53,339 bases of DNA from Gammaproteobacteria bacterium (GCA_009922685.1 RFVA01000010.1:1-53339), one strand, 5' to 3'. Positions 33,437 through 42,362 are shown, counted from the first letter of the stretch. The notes: generated from the letters alone by a model not told the origin. Numbers and translations: made by a program.

Positions 33437-35713
33437 TCATCCCGGAGGGTCTTCGCCGCTCTCCATCAAGGCCAGAGCTGCCAGCGTAATATCGTCCTGG
33501 AACTCGCCACCCCCGCGGAACACTCGGAGCTTTTCAATCAGCTTTTCAAGGGTCGATTCCGCCGAGTCCTTTCGAAGCGCCACAAACGCTTCGGCAAGTC
33601 GTTCTGTACCAAAAAAATCACCCTGGGCTGACTGAGCCTCCGTGGCCCCATCGGTATAGAAGAGGATTCGGTCTAATGGCTTCAGGGTGATGGCTTTTTC
33701 CTCAAAACGGACATCACGACTGACCCCAAGGATCATGCCCTCCGCATCGAGAAGCTGGCATTCGAGTTCTTCGTGTCTTAGCAGAAGGGGAGGATTGTGG
33801 CCAGCACTTGCAAATCGCAGCTGACGAGTAATCCGATGATAGCGCATGTAAAAGAGCGTAATAAAAAGATCAGCCCCATCAAGGTCCTGGAACAGAACGT
33901 CATTGAGTGCGGCCAAAAGCTGAGCCGTACTGTCGCGATCGGGCCTTGACCGGCGGAGCTCCGCTTTTAGAGAACTTCTCATCTCTGCCATGAGGAGGGC
34001 CGCCCCAACGCTGTGTCCTGAGACATCGGCCACCACCAGATCGATACAATCCCCGTGCCGAATGACATCGTAATAATCGCCACCGACTTGAGCGGCAGGA
34101 ATACAAAGCCCCGCCACCTCCATATCGGGGAGCCTGAGGGGCCGTTTCGGCAATAAAGACATTTGAATCTGACGCGCAATCGCCAATTCATTCCGCTCAT
34201 GTTCAGCCCGACGACGCTCACTCACATCGGCGATGATCCCGATATAGTGCGTCAAGACGCCCTTTTCATCACAAACTGGCGATAACAGCAGCTCATTCCA
34301 AAATCCAGAACCATCCTTTCGGTAATTTTTAATGACGACTTCACAGCGATGACCGCTGTGGAGCGCTGTTCGAATCGTTTCGCGATCCCGTTCATCGGTC
34401 CCCTGCCCCTGCAGAAAACGCAGGCTTTTTCCTAGGATCTCCTCCTCGCTGTAACCCGTCATCTCGAGTAAGGCCGCGTTCACATAGATGGTCGGATACT
34501 CATGGCTCCCAGCATCAGCAATGGCAATACCGACGCTGGCCGCCTCGATCGCCCTCTCCCGCAGTCGGACCATGTCTTCGACCCGCTTTTTAGCGGTAAT
34601 GTCCGTATCAACGCCTCGCCAACGAACGATTTCACCGCGCTCATTCACTAGCGGCTTGCCGGTAGATTCGGTGAACACCTCGTGACCATCCCGATGCCGG
34701 TAATGGTTGATCAGCTTTCTAAAAGGACGCATCTCCCGGGTCACTGGAGAGGGAGATTCCCGCAACAATCGCTGGTCCTCCGCCGTCATCAAGTCCTGAT
34801 AGTGCCGACCCAAAATCTCCGCCGGCTGGTACCCAAGGATATCGCTGACGGCCTCACTACTGTAGGTATAGTAGCCATCATGATCTTGCTCCCAAAGCCA
34901 CTCACCCACCATGAGGGCCACTTCACTGAAGCGGCGCTCACTCTCTGTAAGGGCTTCTTGATCTTGTTTCTCCCGGGTCATGTCTTGAAACCGGCCCAGC
35001 AAACGAATGGGCTGCCCCTTTTGATCCTGAATCTTCGAGAAGGTCACCATCGCGGTAAAAGGGATACCCGCCTTGGTGACATCGGTGATCTCACCACTCC
35101 ATTGGCCCATCGATAAAAGTCGCCAGGTGAGCGACGCATTCCCTGAAATTGAGGGCAGGACCGCCCCTTCCAGCAAGAAATTACTGCCCACCATTTCACT
35201 GGAGGTGAATCCAGTTAACAGGGTGAAGCCTTCATTGATGTACTCGATGGCCCCCTTGAGATCGGCAATCAGGATCCCTGTCGGCGCCTGCTCAACGGCA
35301 CTTGAGAGGAGCGTCAGCCGCTCCTCAGCCACCCTTCTGGCGCTAATATCATGGAAGATACCGACAAACCGCTGATCAGAGCCGTCCTCCATCTCACCCA
35401 CGGACAAAATCAAAGGAATCTCTAAACCGTCTTTTCGGCGACCATGAACCTCAAGGCCCTGCCCAAGGACCGACATCATGCTGCCCCCACCTTCGACGGT
35501 ATCGGGAAGATGAGGGACCAGCCGCCAAAAATGTTCGCCGATGAGATCTTGCAACGGGTAGCCGAAAACCCGCTCGATCGCGGGATTTGCAAGCAGAATC
35601 AGACCCCGGCGGTCGGTCACGATCACCCCATCGCTTAAGGTGTTCAGGATCGCCTTAAAGGGAGCGTCAGATGCCCATGAGGCACCCTCAAGAGCCGTCT
35701 TAGAATCCGTCAT
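33437..35713 (-). CDS. Four-PAS sensor with SpoIIE-type PP2C phosphatase output
   Basis: This 758-residue soluble protein has four PAS domains (about 15-128, 133-248, 258-375, 385-500), a short helical linker and a SpoIIE/RsbU-type Ser/Thr phosphatase (about 510-750). The phosphatase shows IQMSLLP, GGDYYDV, VADVSGHS (Asp563) and FYTDGATEA, so its Mn2+ site looks intact. Such proteins usually act on STAS-type anti-anti-sigma partners. No STAS or HPK partner is nearby. The fourth PAS is LOV-like (FLQGQGTD, NYRKDGSGFWN) but has GKSLRFLQ where LOV domains have GxNCRFLQ, so the photoactive Cys is Leu431. The late LOV Gln is Ile494. Confidence 0.88.
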   Translation of the reverse strand: MTDSKTALEGASWASDAPFKAILNTLSDGVIVTDRRGLILLANPAIERVFGYPLQDLIGEHFWRLVPHLPDTVEGGGSMMSVLGQGLEVHGRRKDGLEIPLILSVGEMEDGSDQRFVGIFHDISARRVAEERLTLLSSAVEQAPTGILIADLKGAIEYINEGFTLLTGFTSSEMVGSNFLLEGAVLPSISGNASLTWRLLSMGQWSGEITDVTKAGIPFTAMVTFSKIQDQKGQPIRLLGRFQDMTREKQDQEALTESERRFSEVALMVGEWLWEQDHDGYYTYSSEAVSDILGYQPAEILGRHYQDLMTAEDQRLLRESPSPVTREMRPFRKLINHYRHRDGHEVFTESTGKPLVNERGEIVRWRGVDTDITAKKRVEDMVRLRERAIEAASVGIAIADAGSHEYPTIYVNAALLEMTGYSEEEILGKSLRFLQGQGTDERDRETIRTALHSGHRCEVVIKNYRKDGSGFWNELLLSPVCDEKGVLTHYIGIIADVSERRRAEHERNELAIARQIQMSLLPKRPLRLPDMEVAGLCIPAAQVGGDYYDVIRHGDCIDLVVADVSGHSVGAALLMAEMRSSLKAELRRSRPDRDSTAQLLAALNDVLFQDLDGADLFITLFYMRYHRITRQLRFASAGHNPPLLLRHEELECQLLDAEGMILGVSRDVRFEEKAITLKPLDRILFYTDGATEAQSAQGDFFGTERLAEAFVALRKDSAESTLEKLIEKLRVFRGGGEFQDDITLAALALMESGEDPPG

Positions 35714-35753
35714 GACAACGAAACCCGCCTGCCAAGAAAGCCTTTTTGATCCA

Positions 35754-36491
35754 TCACCATGAGAGGGTCTCCCCCCGATAATTCAGAAAAGCCCCGGTAT
35801 CCAACGTCTTGAAATCAGAGATCACCCGAACCATTCCCTCCACACTTTCTATAACTGAAAGGGGGGCTTTTGGACCGCCCATATCGGTCCGAACCCAGCC
35901 GGGGTGAAGTATGAGGACCTTTATTCCCAGGGGCCGCCAATCGATCGCGAGGCTTTTCATCGCGGCATTCAAGGCTGCTTTGGTGGTTCTATAGGGAAGA
36001 TAACCTCCCTCCGTGTTGTCCTCAATACTGCCAAGCCAGGAGCTCATGGCCACCAAAAGACGGTCTTGGCCTTTCAAGAGGTTTGGAAGAAAGGCTTCTG
36101 CAAGCCGAATGGGGGCCAGCGTATTCACGACAAAGGTTTCCATAAACGCCTCATTGGGGGTATCGCTCACCCCTTTTGCATCCCCAAAGACCCCCGCATT
36201 ACTGATCAAAAGATCTACCGCGCGCTCCTTCAGAGTCAAAGCCAGAGCATGAATTCTCTCAAGATCCCTTACATCGAGGGCATGGATCTCCAGATCTTCA
36301 AAGGCGGGACTAAGAGCGGATAAAGCCCCAGCCAAAGAAGGTTCTCGACAGCAGGCGATCACGGCCCAACCGTTCAACAAATAATGCTGACACAAGGCGA
36401 GACCGAGCCCACGATTGGCTCCGGTGATGACAACTGTTTTCTTCATGGCGGCGTCATTGCAAGGGGATGTTTCCATTATGACCCCATTCAA
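35754..36491 (-). CDS. Short-chain dehydrogenase/reductase
   Basis: A cytosolic NAD(P)-dependent oxidoreductase. The open frame gives 245 residues. The natural start may be the Met 15 codons in (36446), just before KKTVVITGANRGLG, since SDRs start close to the Gly-rich cofactor loop. The catalytic Tyr-x3-Lys is YRTTK, with the Ser in AMSSWLG upstream. ISNAGVFG is the usual NAG motif. It resembles C-factor-type SDRs (long N-terminal cofactor loop and a short C-terminus). Substrate unknown. Confidence 0.88.
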   Translation of the reverse strand: MNGVIMETSPCNDAAMKKTVVITGANRGLGLALCQHYLLNGWAVIACCREPSLAGALSALSPAFEDLEIHALDVRDLERIHALALTLKERAVDLLISNAGVFGDAKGVSDTPNEAFMETFVVNTLAPIRLAEAFLPNLLKGQDRLLVAMSSWLGSIEDNTEGGYLPYRTTKAALNAAMKSLAIDWRPLGIKVLILHPGWVRTDMGGPKAPLSVIESVEGMVRVISDFKTLDTGAFLNYRGETLSW

Positions 36492-36507
36492 CCTGAAGGT
36501 TCAGATC

Positions 36508-36551
36508 AAAAAAAACCGCCGACCAGAGAGTCTCTCTGGAGAGCGGTTTTT
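36508..36551 (-). terminator. Rho-independent terminator for sodB
   Basis: Read on the minus strand, ACCGC, then CCAGAGAG-A-CTCTCTGG, then GCGGT form a two-part stem (36513-36549) followed by at least eight T. The eight-base palindrome is perfect around a single base. It lies 32-75 bases downstream of the sodB stop and just before the SDR start, so it should insulate the two genes. Confidence 0.85.
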
Positions 36552-36555
36552 GAAA

Positions 36556-36576
36556 CCGCCATCATCCAGATGGCGG
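36556..36576 (-). terminator. Second hairpin downstream of sodB
   Basis: CCGCCATC (36556-36563) pairs with GATGGCGG (36569-36576) around a five-base loop, immediately after sodB. On the minus strand it is followed by TTTC rather than a full T run. It may back up the stronger terminator beside it. Confidence 0.6.
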
Positions 36577-36582
36577 GGGGCT

Positions 36583-37164
36583 TTAAGCCTTAAACTGCTG
36601 GTCGACGAAATCCCAGTTCACCAGATTCCAAAACTCCTCAACATACTTGGGCCTTAGATTCCGGTAGTCGATGTAATAGGCATGCTCCCAAACATCGCAG
36701 GTCAATAGTGGGGTATGCCCTTCGGTCAATGGACACGCGGCATTACTGGTGCTGACCAGCGCCAAAGACCCATCGGCCTTTTTAACCAACCAGGCCCAAC
36801 CCGACCCGAATGTCGTGACCGCACACTTAGAAAAAGCCTCCTTAAACGCCTCAAATGAACCAAAGGCCTGATGAATGGCTTCGAGGAGCTCACCGGTCGG
36901 CTGGCCACCCCCTTGAGGTCTCATACAGTTCCAGTAGAACGTGTGATTCCAGACCTGCGCGGCATTATTAAAGATCGCACCGTCTGATTTAAGCACGATC
37001 TCTTTAAGATCAAGATTCTCGAATAAGGTCCCCGGAATCAAATTATTCAGATTGGTCACATAGGCCTGGTGATGCTTACCATGATGGAATTCCAGCGTTT
37101 CTGCCGAAATAAAAGGGGCTAAGGCACTCTTGTCATAGGGCAGCGGGGGCAATTCGTGAATCAT
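36583..37164 (-). CDS. sodB: Iron superoxide dismutase
   Basis: SodB converts superoxide to hydrogen peroxide and oxygen in the cytosol. The 193-residue protein has all four metal ligands: His27 (EFHHGKHH), His74 (WNHTFYW), Asp157 and His161 (DVWEHAYY). [11 protein letters not shown], with Gln at 70, is the iron-type signature; manganese enzymes usually carry the active-site Gln elsewhere. A ribosome site AAGGAG precedes the ATG on the minus strand. It is divergent from a LysR-family gene. Confidence 0.96.
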   Translation of the reverse strand: MIHELPPLPYDKSALAPFISAETLEFHHGKHHQAYVTNLNNLIPGTLFENLDLKEIVLKSDGAIFNNAAQVWNHTFYWNCMRPQGGGQPTGELLEAIHQAFGSFEAFKEAFSKCAVTTFGSGWAWLVKKADGSLALVSTSNAACPLTEGHTPLLTCDVWEHAYYIDYRNLRPKYVEEFWNLVNWDFVDQQFKA

Positions 37165-37345
37165 TCAACACTCCTTTTTAGATGATAAAAAAACAAGGGC
37201 GACCACCCTTAAAGGTGGCTCACACAATTCCTACTGAATTGATGGGTATTGAGTCTAGCATCGGCTCTTCCCTCGATAAAGACCGCCTCTATCGCATCAG
37301 GGAAGCGCCACACCTCTTTTAAAGAGCCCGCCAGACTTTAGCCAA

Positions 37346-37366
37346 CATGGCTTACAATAGGCCATG
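37346..37366 (+). promoter_or_regulatory. Palindrome over a -10 box upstream of the LysR-family gene
   Basis: CATGGC (37346-37351) and GCCATG (37361-37366) are perfect inverted arms, and TACAAT (37353-37358) lies between them. The site is 47 bases before the LysR start. A palindrome covering the -10 box would suit an autoregulatory operator, though it is not the usual T-N11-A form. The -35 region is not convincing. Confidence 0.45.
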
Positions 37367-37412
37367 ATAGATCCGGATTATTTCGATTGGACAACACAAA
37401 GCGCTCATTGCC

Positions 37413-38345
37413 ATGGATAAATTGACGAGCATGCTGGTCTTCACCAAGGTCGCTAAGGCCGGCAGCTTTGCTGCGGCAGCGAAAGAGCTGGGTCTTTCTC
37501 GAGCCATGGCCACCAAGCATGTGATGCAGTTGGAAAATGGTTTAGGCATTCGGCTGTTGAACCGAACCACTCGTAATCTCAATCTCACCGAGGTAGGCGC
37601 CGTCTACCTTGAGCGTTGTCGGCAAATTCTGGATGACATGGAGGAAATGGAGCTCGCGGTCACCCGGCTCCAAACCGAACCCCGCGGATTACTCAAAGTC
37701 AGTGCGACGCCCTTCTTCGGTTCCTACCACCTTATTCCCGCCATTAGCGCCTACATGGAGGTCTATCCCGACGTTCATGTTGACCTGACCCTCCAGACCA
37801 GCTATGTCGATCTGATCGAAGAAGGCTTCGATCTTGCCATCCAGCTCGATGAACTTCAGGACTCATCGCTGATTGCGCGATCTCTCGGCACATCTCAGCG
37901 CGTTGTCTGTGGCTCACCCGCCTACTTTAAAAAGTTCGGCACGCCCAAATCTCCCGAGGAGCTCAGGAACCATAATTGCCTGGTCAACCTAAGCCTTGCC
38001 CCCAGAGACCAGTGGCAATTTAACATCCCTGGAGGCGAAACCATGACCATCAAGGTGCAGGGCACCTTGCAGGCTAACGTGGCTGATGCGCTCAGGATTG
38101 CGGCACTCAGTGGTCTGGGTCTGGTCATTCTGCCCACCTATATGGTCGGACAGGACATTAGGAAGAGTCGACTTCAAGCCGTCCTGACCGAGTATGTGCC
38201 GGCTCCCCTTGAGATTCATGCGGTCTACCCCCACCGCAAACATCTCTCGGCCAAGGTGCGGACCTTTGTTGATTTTCTGCATGACCGGTTCCATCCGAAA
38301 CCTTATTGGGAAGAATGGGCCCAAGATCAGTTACAAGAAGCCTGA
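37413..38345 (+). CDS. LysR-family transcriptional regulator
   Basis: A 310-residue regulator with an N-terminal winged helix-turn-helix (about 1-60; AAAAKELGLSRAMATKHVMQLE in part: LGLSRAMATKHV) and a substrate-binding domain (about 90-295). The pattern of FTKVAKAGSFAAAAKEL and RLLNRTTRNLNLTEVG places it in the AaeR/DsdC-like subgroup common in proteobacteria. It is divergent from sodB across 248 bases and could regulate it. The inducer is unknown. Confidence 0.9.
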   Translation: MDKLTSMLVFTKVAKAGSFAAAAKELGLSRAMATKHVMQLENGLGIRLLNRTTRNLNLTEVGAVYLERCRQILDDMEEMELAVTRLQTEPRGLLKVSATPFFGSYHLIPAISAYMEVYPDVHVDLTLQTSYVDLIEEGFDLAIQLDELQDSSLIARSLGTSQRVVCGSPAYFKKFGTPKSPEELRNHNCLVNLSLAPRDQWQFNIPGGETMTIKVQGTLQANVADALRIAALSGLGLVILPTYMVGQDIRKSRLQAVLTEYVPAPLEIHAVYPHRKHLSAKVRTFVDFLHDRFHPKPYWEEWAQDQLQEA

Positions 38346-38371
38346 CCCCATTCCCTTGAGGAGAAAGCGTC

Positions 38372-38557
38372 ATGAATGAAAAAGATGTTGTCTTCAATGC
38401 CTTCAAAGAAACCCTCATCCTGTTCGCCCTCCTCTCGGGCGTGGGCGCTCTAGTCGCCGGAAAATACGTGACGGCCGTGATCATCCTGAGCATCGTCGCG
38501 CTGCTTTACTTCGAACGGCCTATCAGCGCTTGGCGCAAAAAAACCTTCGGCTGGTAG
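38372..38557 (+). CDS. Small inner-membrane protein (61 aa)
   Basis: GAGGAG lies eight bases before the ATG. The 61-residue product has two hydrophobic segments (about 13-29 and 32-47) separated by a short GKY turn, and ends in a basic WRKKTFGW tail, which should face the cytoplasm. It sits 26 bases after the LysR gene and four bases before the CYTH gene, so all three may form one transcript. No family recognised. Confidence 0.65.
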   Translation: MNEKDVVFNAFKETLILFALLSGVGALVAGKYVTAVIILSIVALLYFERPISAWRKKTFGW

Positions 38558-38561
38558 TGCC

Positions 38562-39050
38562 GTGGCCTATCTCGAAATTGAGCGTAAATTTTTGGTGCTA
38601 GGGGATGACTGGCGGAAAGAAATCCGGCGGGCCCTCCCTATGCGTCAGGGCTACCTTAATGATGAAAAAGGCTGTTCTGTTCGAGTCAGAATCAGCGGCC
38701 AAGAAGCCTACCTCAACCTTAAGGGCGTCACCATCGGGGCCCAACGGCTCGAATTCGAGTATCCGATCCCGCTGGCCGATGCCCGCCACATGCTGGACCA
38801 CTTGAGGGTTAAACCCTTGATCGAGAAGACCCGGTACCTAGTAGATCGGGGTTGCCACACCTTTGAAATCGATGTCTTTGAAGGCGCGAATGAAGGCCTC
38901 ATCGTCGCTGAAATAGAGCTCGGTCATCCGGATGAGTCCTTCGAACGCCCTTCTTGGCTAGGCCAGGAAGTCACTGAGGATGTCCGCTACTACAACACTG
39001 CCCTCGCCGCGCATCCCTTCCGGGAATGGCCTAGAGACGATACTGTCTGA
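38562..39050 (+). CDS. CYTH-domain protein (inorganic triphosphatase-like)
   Basis: The GTG start at 38562 is four bases after the preceding gene. The 162-residue protein begins with LEIERKF, the ExExK motif (Glu5, Glu7, Lys9) that binds the triphosphate and metal in the CYTH tunnel. VRVRISGQEAYLNLKG and FEIDVFEG and VAEIEL provide further charged strands of the barrel. Small bacterial CYTH proteins of this size hydrolyse inorganic triphosphate. No CHAD domain is fused. It is followed one base later by the CPBP protease gene. Confidence 0.88.
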   Translation: MAYLEIERKFLVLGDDWRKEIRRALPMRQGYLNDEKGCSVRVRISGQEAYLNLKGVTIGAQRLEFEYPIPLADARHMLDHLRVKPLIEKTRYLVDRGCHTFEIDVFEGANEGLIVAEIELGHPDESFERPSWLGQEVTEDVRYYNTALAAHPFREWPRDDTV

Positions 39051-39051
39051 C

Positions 39052-39639
39052 ATGCCACTCAATCGGGCCCAGTTCCTCTGGCTCGCGACCCTTTTTGAGG
39101 GCGGTCTGGTGGTGATCGCGATCGCTCTTGGGCAATGGCTCTCGATCGATCCTTTTGAATCCCTGCAACCCGATCATGTCTCCGCCATCATAGGGCTCCT
39201 CGGATGCCTGCCCCTTTATGGTCTTTTCTTAGCGAGCGAACACCTGGCCGCTACCCGTGACATTCGTGAACTCCTGATTGAGCGACTCGGCGGACTTCTC
39301 GCCGCCTGTTCCCTTCCAGAACTCATCTATCTTGGTTTTCTGGCGGGAACAACTGAGGAAATTTTGTTTCGAGGGCTCCTACAGCCTTGGCTTGAAAGAG
39401 ATTGGGGGGCATTCGGCGGCCTGATCTTTAGTAACCTCATCTTCGCTCTCCTTCACTGGATCACGCCCATGTATGCCCTGCTTGCTGGACTCTCAGGCCT
39501 ATATCTGGGGCTCTGTCTTGATATCGGGGGCGAAAGAAACCTCTTGACGCCCATTCTGATCCACGCCTTTTACGACCTTTTAGCGTTCATCGCGGTGGCC
39601 GGAGCCTATCGTGCTCGCTTCAACCCGGGGCCTCACTGA
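39052..39639 (+). CDS. CPBP-family intramembrane metalloprotease
   Basis: The ATG at 39052 follows the CYTH stop by one base and gives 195 residues. The Abi/CAAX-protease signature is complete: TEEILFRG with Glu102-Glu103 and Arg107, then FALLHW and HAFYDLLA, whose His and Asn/Asp positions complete the site. Membrane helices are at about 13-29, 42-61 and 85-100, with more downstream. The natural substrate is unknown. It is likely cotranscribed with the CYTH gene. Confidence 0.86.
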   Translation: MPLNRAQFLWLATLFEGGLVVIAIALGQWLSIDPFESLQPDHVSAIIGLLGCLPLYGLFLASEHLAATRDIRELLIERLGGLLAACSLPELIYLGFLAGTTEEILFRGLLQPWLERDWGAFGGLIFSNLIFALLHWITPMYALLAGLSGLYLGLCLDIGGERNLLTPILIHAFYDLLAFIAVAGAYRARFNPGPH

Positions 39640-39687
39640 AGAGACCACCCATCCAATGCGCGCGCTTTTTTGCTGAGGACCCATGGA

Positions 39688-41058
39688 ATGAAATGGCTTG
39701 ACGGCACCCTCGATCTGGCAAGAGACCTTAACAGCGCTCTCCATGAGGAGATCTCAAGCTGGACCCGCCTTCTCCGTCAAATCTGGCTGCCCTTGCTGGC
39801 GCTCTTGGTGGGTCTTCTGGTGATGTTATCGCTCGCCAAACCGGCTCCCCCAAGGATAGTTCGTCTCGCCGTGGGCCATCCCCCCGACTACTCCCATACC
39901 ATCGCTCAACGCTATGCCGACTTTTTCAAGGACAAAGGGATCGAACTTGAATTGGTTGAGACGGAAGGCTCCCTAGCCAGTCTTAACCGAGTTCGGAACG
40001 ATGAGGATCCGATCCAAGCCGCGATGGTCGAAGGAGGGCTGATGGTCGCTGCTTCTGATGCAGCAAGGCTTCGCTCATTGGGGTCCATTGGCTATCAGCC
40101 GGTGTGGCTCTTTTACTGGGGCCCTTTAGAGTCCGATGATCAAAGCACGATCCGTAGTCTTCTGAAAAAACGCATCTCGATTGGCAACATCGGCTCGGGC
40201 ACCCACCAAAAAGCTCTCGATATTTTAAAGCTCAATGGTCTCGATAAAGGTCCGAACGTCCTAACGCTTGACCAGGCAGAGGCCGCCAAAGCGCTGCAAG
40301 AACATCACCTCGATGCTCTATTGATGGTCGAAGACGTTGGCTCTCCGCTGATTCAAGAACTGCTTCAAAACCCGAACCTTCGGGTCGCTCATTTTGCCCG
40401 TGCCCAAGCCTATGCAAAGCAACTGCCGTACCTTGAAGTATTGGACGTGCCCATGGGTAGTTTTAGCCTCATGCGAAACCATCCGGATCGAGACATCGAG
40501 CTGATGGCCGCCACGACCAATATCGTGGTCCATGAAGACCTTCACCCGGCCATCCAAATGCTGTTCATGGAGGCCTCAAGCCATATTGCAGGACAAGAGG
40601 GGTTTTTCTCGAAACCGAAGGAGTTTCCAGATTATAAAGATCCGACCTATCCCGAAAGCGAGGTCGCCCACCGATTCTTTGAGTCCGGTCCACCGATGCT
40701 GAACCTCTATCTTCCCTTCTGGATCGCCGAATTCATTCAGCGCATGGCCCTTCTGTTGATCCCCTTCGTAGCCTTTGCCTATCCCATCATCAAAGCCATT
40801 CCGAGTTTCTTAAAGGAGCGCGCCCAAAAGCGAATTCACCGCTACTATGGGGAACTTCGTCGAATCGAGGAAGAACTGGAGTCTCCTCTTGAGGAGGCCC
40901 GTATTGAGGCGGTCCTTGAAAGGCTCGATCAGATGGAGCATGACCTCAAAAAATCAAGAATCAGCCGTCAACAGGTGATCGCTTTTTATGCGCTTCGAAA
41001 CGATATGGATTTCGTCAGGAATGTCCTCGAACGCCATCGCTCTCGACATCGATTCTGA
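39688..41058 (+). CDS. TAXI-family TRAP transporter solute-binding protein with membrane anchors
   Basis: The ATG at 39688 (TGAGG upstream) gives 456 residues; the open frame begins at a TTG six codons earlier. A membrane helix (about 30-50) precedes the TAXI solute-binding domain (about 60-330; IGNIGSGTHQKALDIL is typical). A second hydrophobic segment (about 345-370) and a C-terminal coiled coil (about 390-456) follow. TAXI proteins normally feed a TRAP permease (DctM/DctQ fusion). None is in the window, so it may work alone as a sensor or adaptor. Confidence 0.85.
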   Translation: MKWLDGTLDLARDLNSALHEEISSWTRLLRQIWLPLLALLVGLLVMLSLAKPAPPRIVRLAVGHPPDYSHTIAQRYADFFKDKGIELELVETEGSLASLNRVRNDEDPIQAAMVEGGLMVAASDAARLRSLGSIGYQPVWLFYWGPLESDDQSTIRSLLKKRISIGNIGSGTHQKALDILKLNGLDKGPNVLTLDQAEAAKALQEHHLDALLMVEDVGSPLIQELLQNPNLRVAHFARAQAYAKQLPYLEVLDVPMGSFSLMRNHPDRDIELMAATTNIVVHEDLHPAIQMLFMEASSHIAGQEGFFSKPKEFPDYKDPTYPESEVAHRFFESGPPMLNLYLPFWIAEFIQRMALLLIPFVAFAYPIIKAIPSFLKERAQKRIHRYYGELRRIEEELESPLEEARIEAVLERLDQMEHDLKKSRISRQQVIAFYALRNDMDFVRNVLERHRSRHRF

Positions 41059-41092
41059 AGACTCTCTTAGATTTAAAACGGCAAGCACAAAA

Positions 41093-41146
41093 AAACCCAA
41101 GGCGGTCCCCCAATCGCGAGGGGGAAACGCCCGAGGTTTCTCTTTA
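41093..41146. terminator. Bidirectional Rho-independent terminator
   Basis: AACC-GGCG-CCCCC (from 41094) pairs with GGGGG-CGCC-GGTT (to 41138) around an eight-base loop. The forward strand continues TTTCTCTTT and the minus strand has a run of seven T before the stem base. It lies exactly between the convergent ends of the TAXI gene and the small lipoprotein gene, so it should stop transcription from both sides. Confidence 0.85.
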
Positions 41147-41148
41147 AA

Positions 41149-41274
41149 TCAATACTGAGTGGGCTTCTTAGGGCCTTGATTATTGCCGAAGGGGCTGGGG
41201 GTGTCCTTATCGCCACACCCTGAAAGGGAGAACCCCAAAACCACCAAAATCAGCATCTTCAGAATCATGTTCAT
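41149..41274 (-). CDS. Tiny lipoprotein (41 aa), LptM/YifL-like in form
   Basis: GGAG lies six bases before the ATG at 41274 on the minus strand. The 41-residue product has a signal peptide ending in LSGC (Cys20) followed by GDKDTPSPFGN. The form, a signal peptide with SGCG-x-K and a short Pro-rich tail, recalls the LPAM/LptM group (SGCGQKGP), where the small lipoprotein aids LptD assembly. The resemblance is limited to this short motif. No neighbour explains it. Confidence 0.6.
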   Translation of the reverse strand: MNMILKMLILVVLGFSLSGCGDKDTPSPFGNNQGPKKPTQY

Positions 41275-41503
41275 CAGGGACTCCAGTCGGACCGTCAATG
41301 TCGAGGTATTGAATGTCTGAACAGCGATGGCCTCGAGGAACCCTGGGGGCCGCTGCTCAGTCCTTTTCTGCGACTGAAAATACAAAAGAGGGAGCTTTTA
41401 TCGGTCAGCGGCCACGGTGTAATTCAGTGGCCTTCACAGTGACAGGTCAAGACGCCCCTGTCCAGCTTCAAGGACGTTTCTTTTTAGAAGCCTCAATCTC
41501 ACT
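41275..41503. other. Gene-free gap
   Basis: I see no convincing gene in these 229 bases between the tiny lipoprotein and the DUF4239 gene, both on the minus strand. The region should hold the promoter of the lipoprotein gene, but no clear -10/-35 pair stands out. Confidence 0.5.
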
Positions 41504-42316
41504 TCATGGCGCCGCATGAGGCGTATAAATCGATGTCAGGATGGCATCGTATTTATCAGGAAGCACTCTGACCCCGCCCCGAAAGGGATGATCGATCGCG
41601 ACAACCAAGAAAAACATGCAGCCAATGAGCGCTGAAAAAATCCCAACGAGGGTCAGGTGGGCGAAAAAAGATGGTAAATGAAAGAAGTAGGTTGTAAAGA
41701 TAGAAAGGCCCGCCGAAATCAACATCACGGCCCAAAAAACCTCTGGGATGGCCTCATCGGTTACCGCATCCACCCGGACCTGCCTCAGTTCTTGCATACG
41801 ATTGAAGGCTGCCATCGACTGCATAAACATCACATGCTCATTTAATGTTGAAGGCTGATAGCCGCTTAAAACCTGAAACAATCGATCCAGAGCACTGTTG
41901 CCCTCAATCGGAATTTCACCTTTTAGGTAGGAAGGCCACTCGACACCAACGATAGCCTCAATGTAGTCCTGGGTGTGGGCTTTAAGCTGCTTGCGCGCCG
42001 GCTCTTGGAGCGCTTCAACATTTTGATAGAACGCTTTGATAGCTCCAACCTCCTGACTGACTATGCGCTCGACTTCATCAAAATTGTTCCAAGTCGATAC
42101 CGCGACAAGGCCCAGCAAAATACCAAAAAGAACGCCGATACCTGAAAAAAGCCCCCCGACCGCATCATCGGTCGCATCGGATATTCGACAGCGGCCATAG
42201 ATTCGTCTCCTCACCAGCAACAGCCCTAAAAGAGCCGCAAACACGAAGACCGAAACGATCAAAAAACCCATGAGCGGGGTTGATAGGCTGTAAAGAAAGT
42301 CAGCGATGCCATTCAT
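41504..42316 (-). CDS. DUF4239-family membrane protein
   Basis: The 270-residue protein has four hydrophobic segments: two at about 14-34 and 55-75 (DDAVGGLFSGIGVLFGILLGLVAVSTW in part: GVLFGILLGLVAV) and two at about 190-212 and 215-240. A soluble helical loop lies between them (about 80-185). This 2+2 topology with ISDATDDAVGG is the DUF4239 (bestrophin-like) pattern; an ion-channel role is suggested for the family but not shown. It is divergent from kup across 186 bases. Confidence 0.85.
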   Translation of the reverse strand: MNGIADFLYSLSTPLMGFLIVSVFVFAALLGLLLVRRRIYGRCRISDATDDAVGGLFSGIGVLFGILLGLVAVSTWNNFDEVERIVSQEVGAIKAFYQNVEALQEPARKQLKAHTQDYIEAIVGVEWPSYLKGEIPIEGNSALDRLFQVLSGYQPSTLNEHVMFMQSMAAFNRMQELRQVRVDAVTDEAIPEVFWAVMLISAGLSIFTTYFFHLPSFFAHLTLVGIFSALIGCMFFLVVAIDHPFRGGVRVLPDKYDAILTSIYTPHAAP

Positions 42317-42362
42317 AAAAATTCTTCGACGAAATAAAGCCTGTCACATCATGGGATAGATG

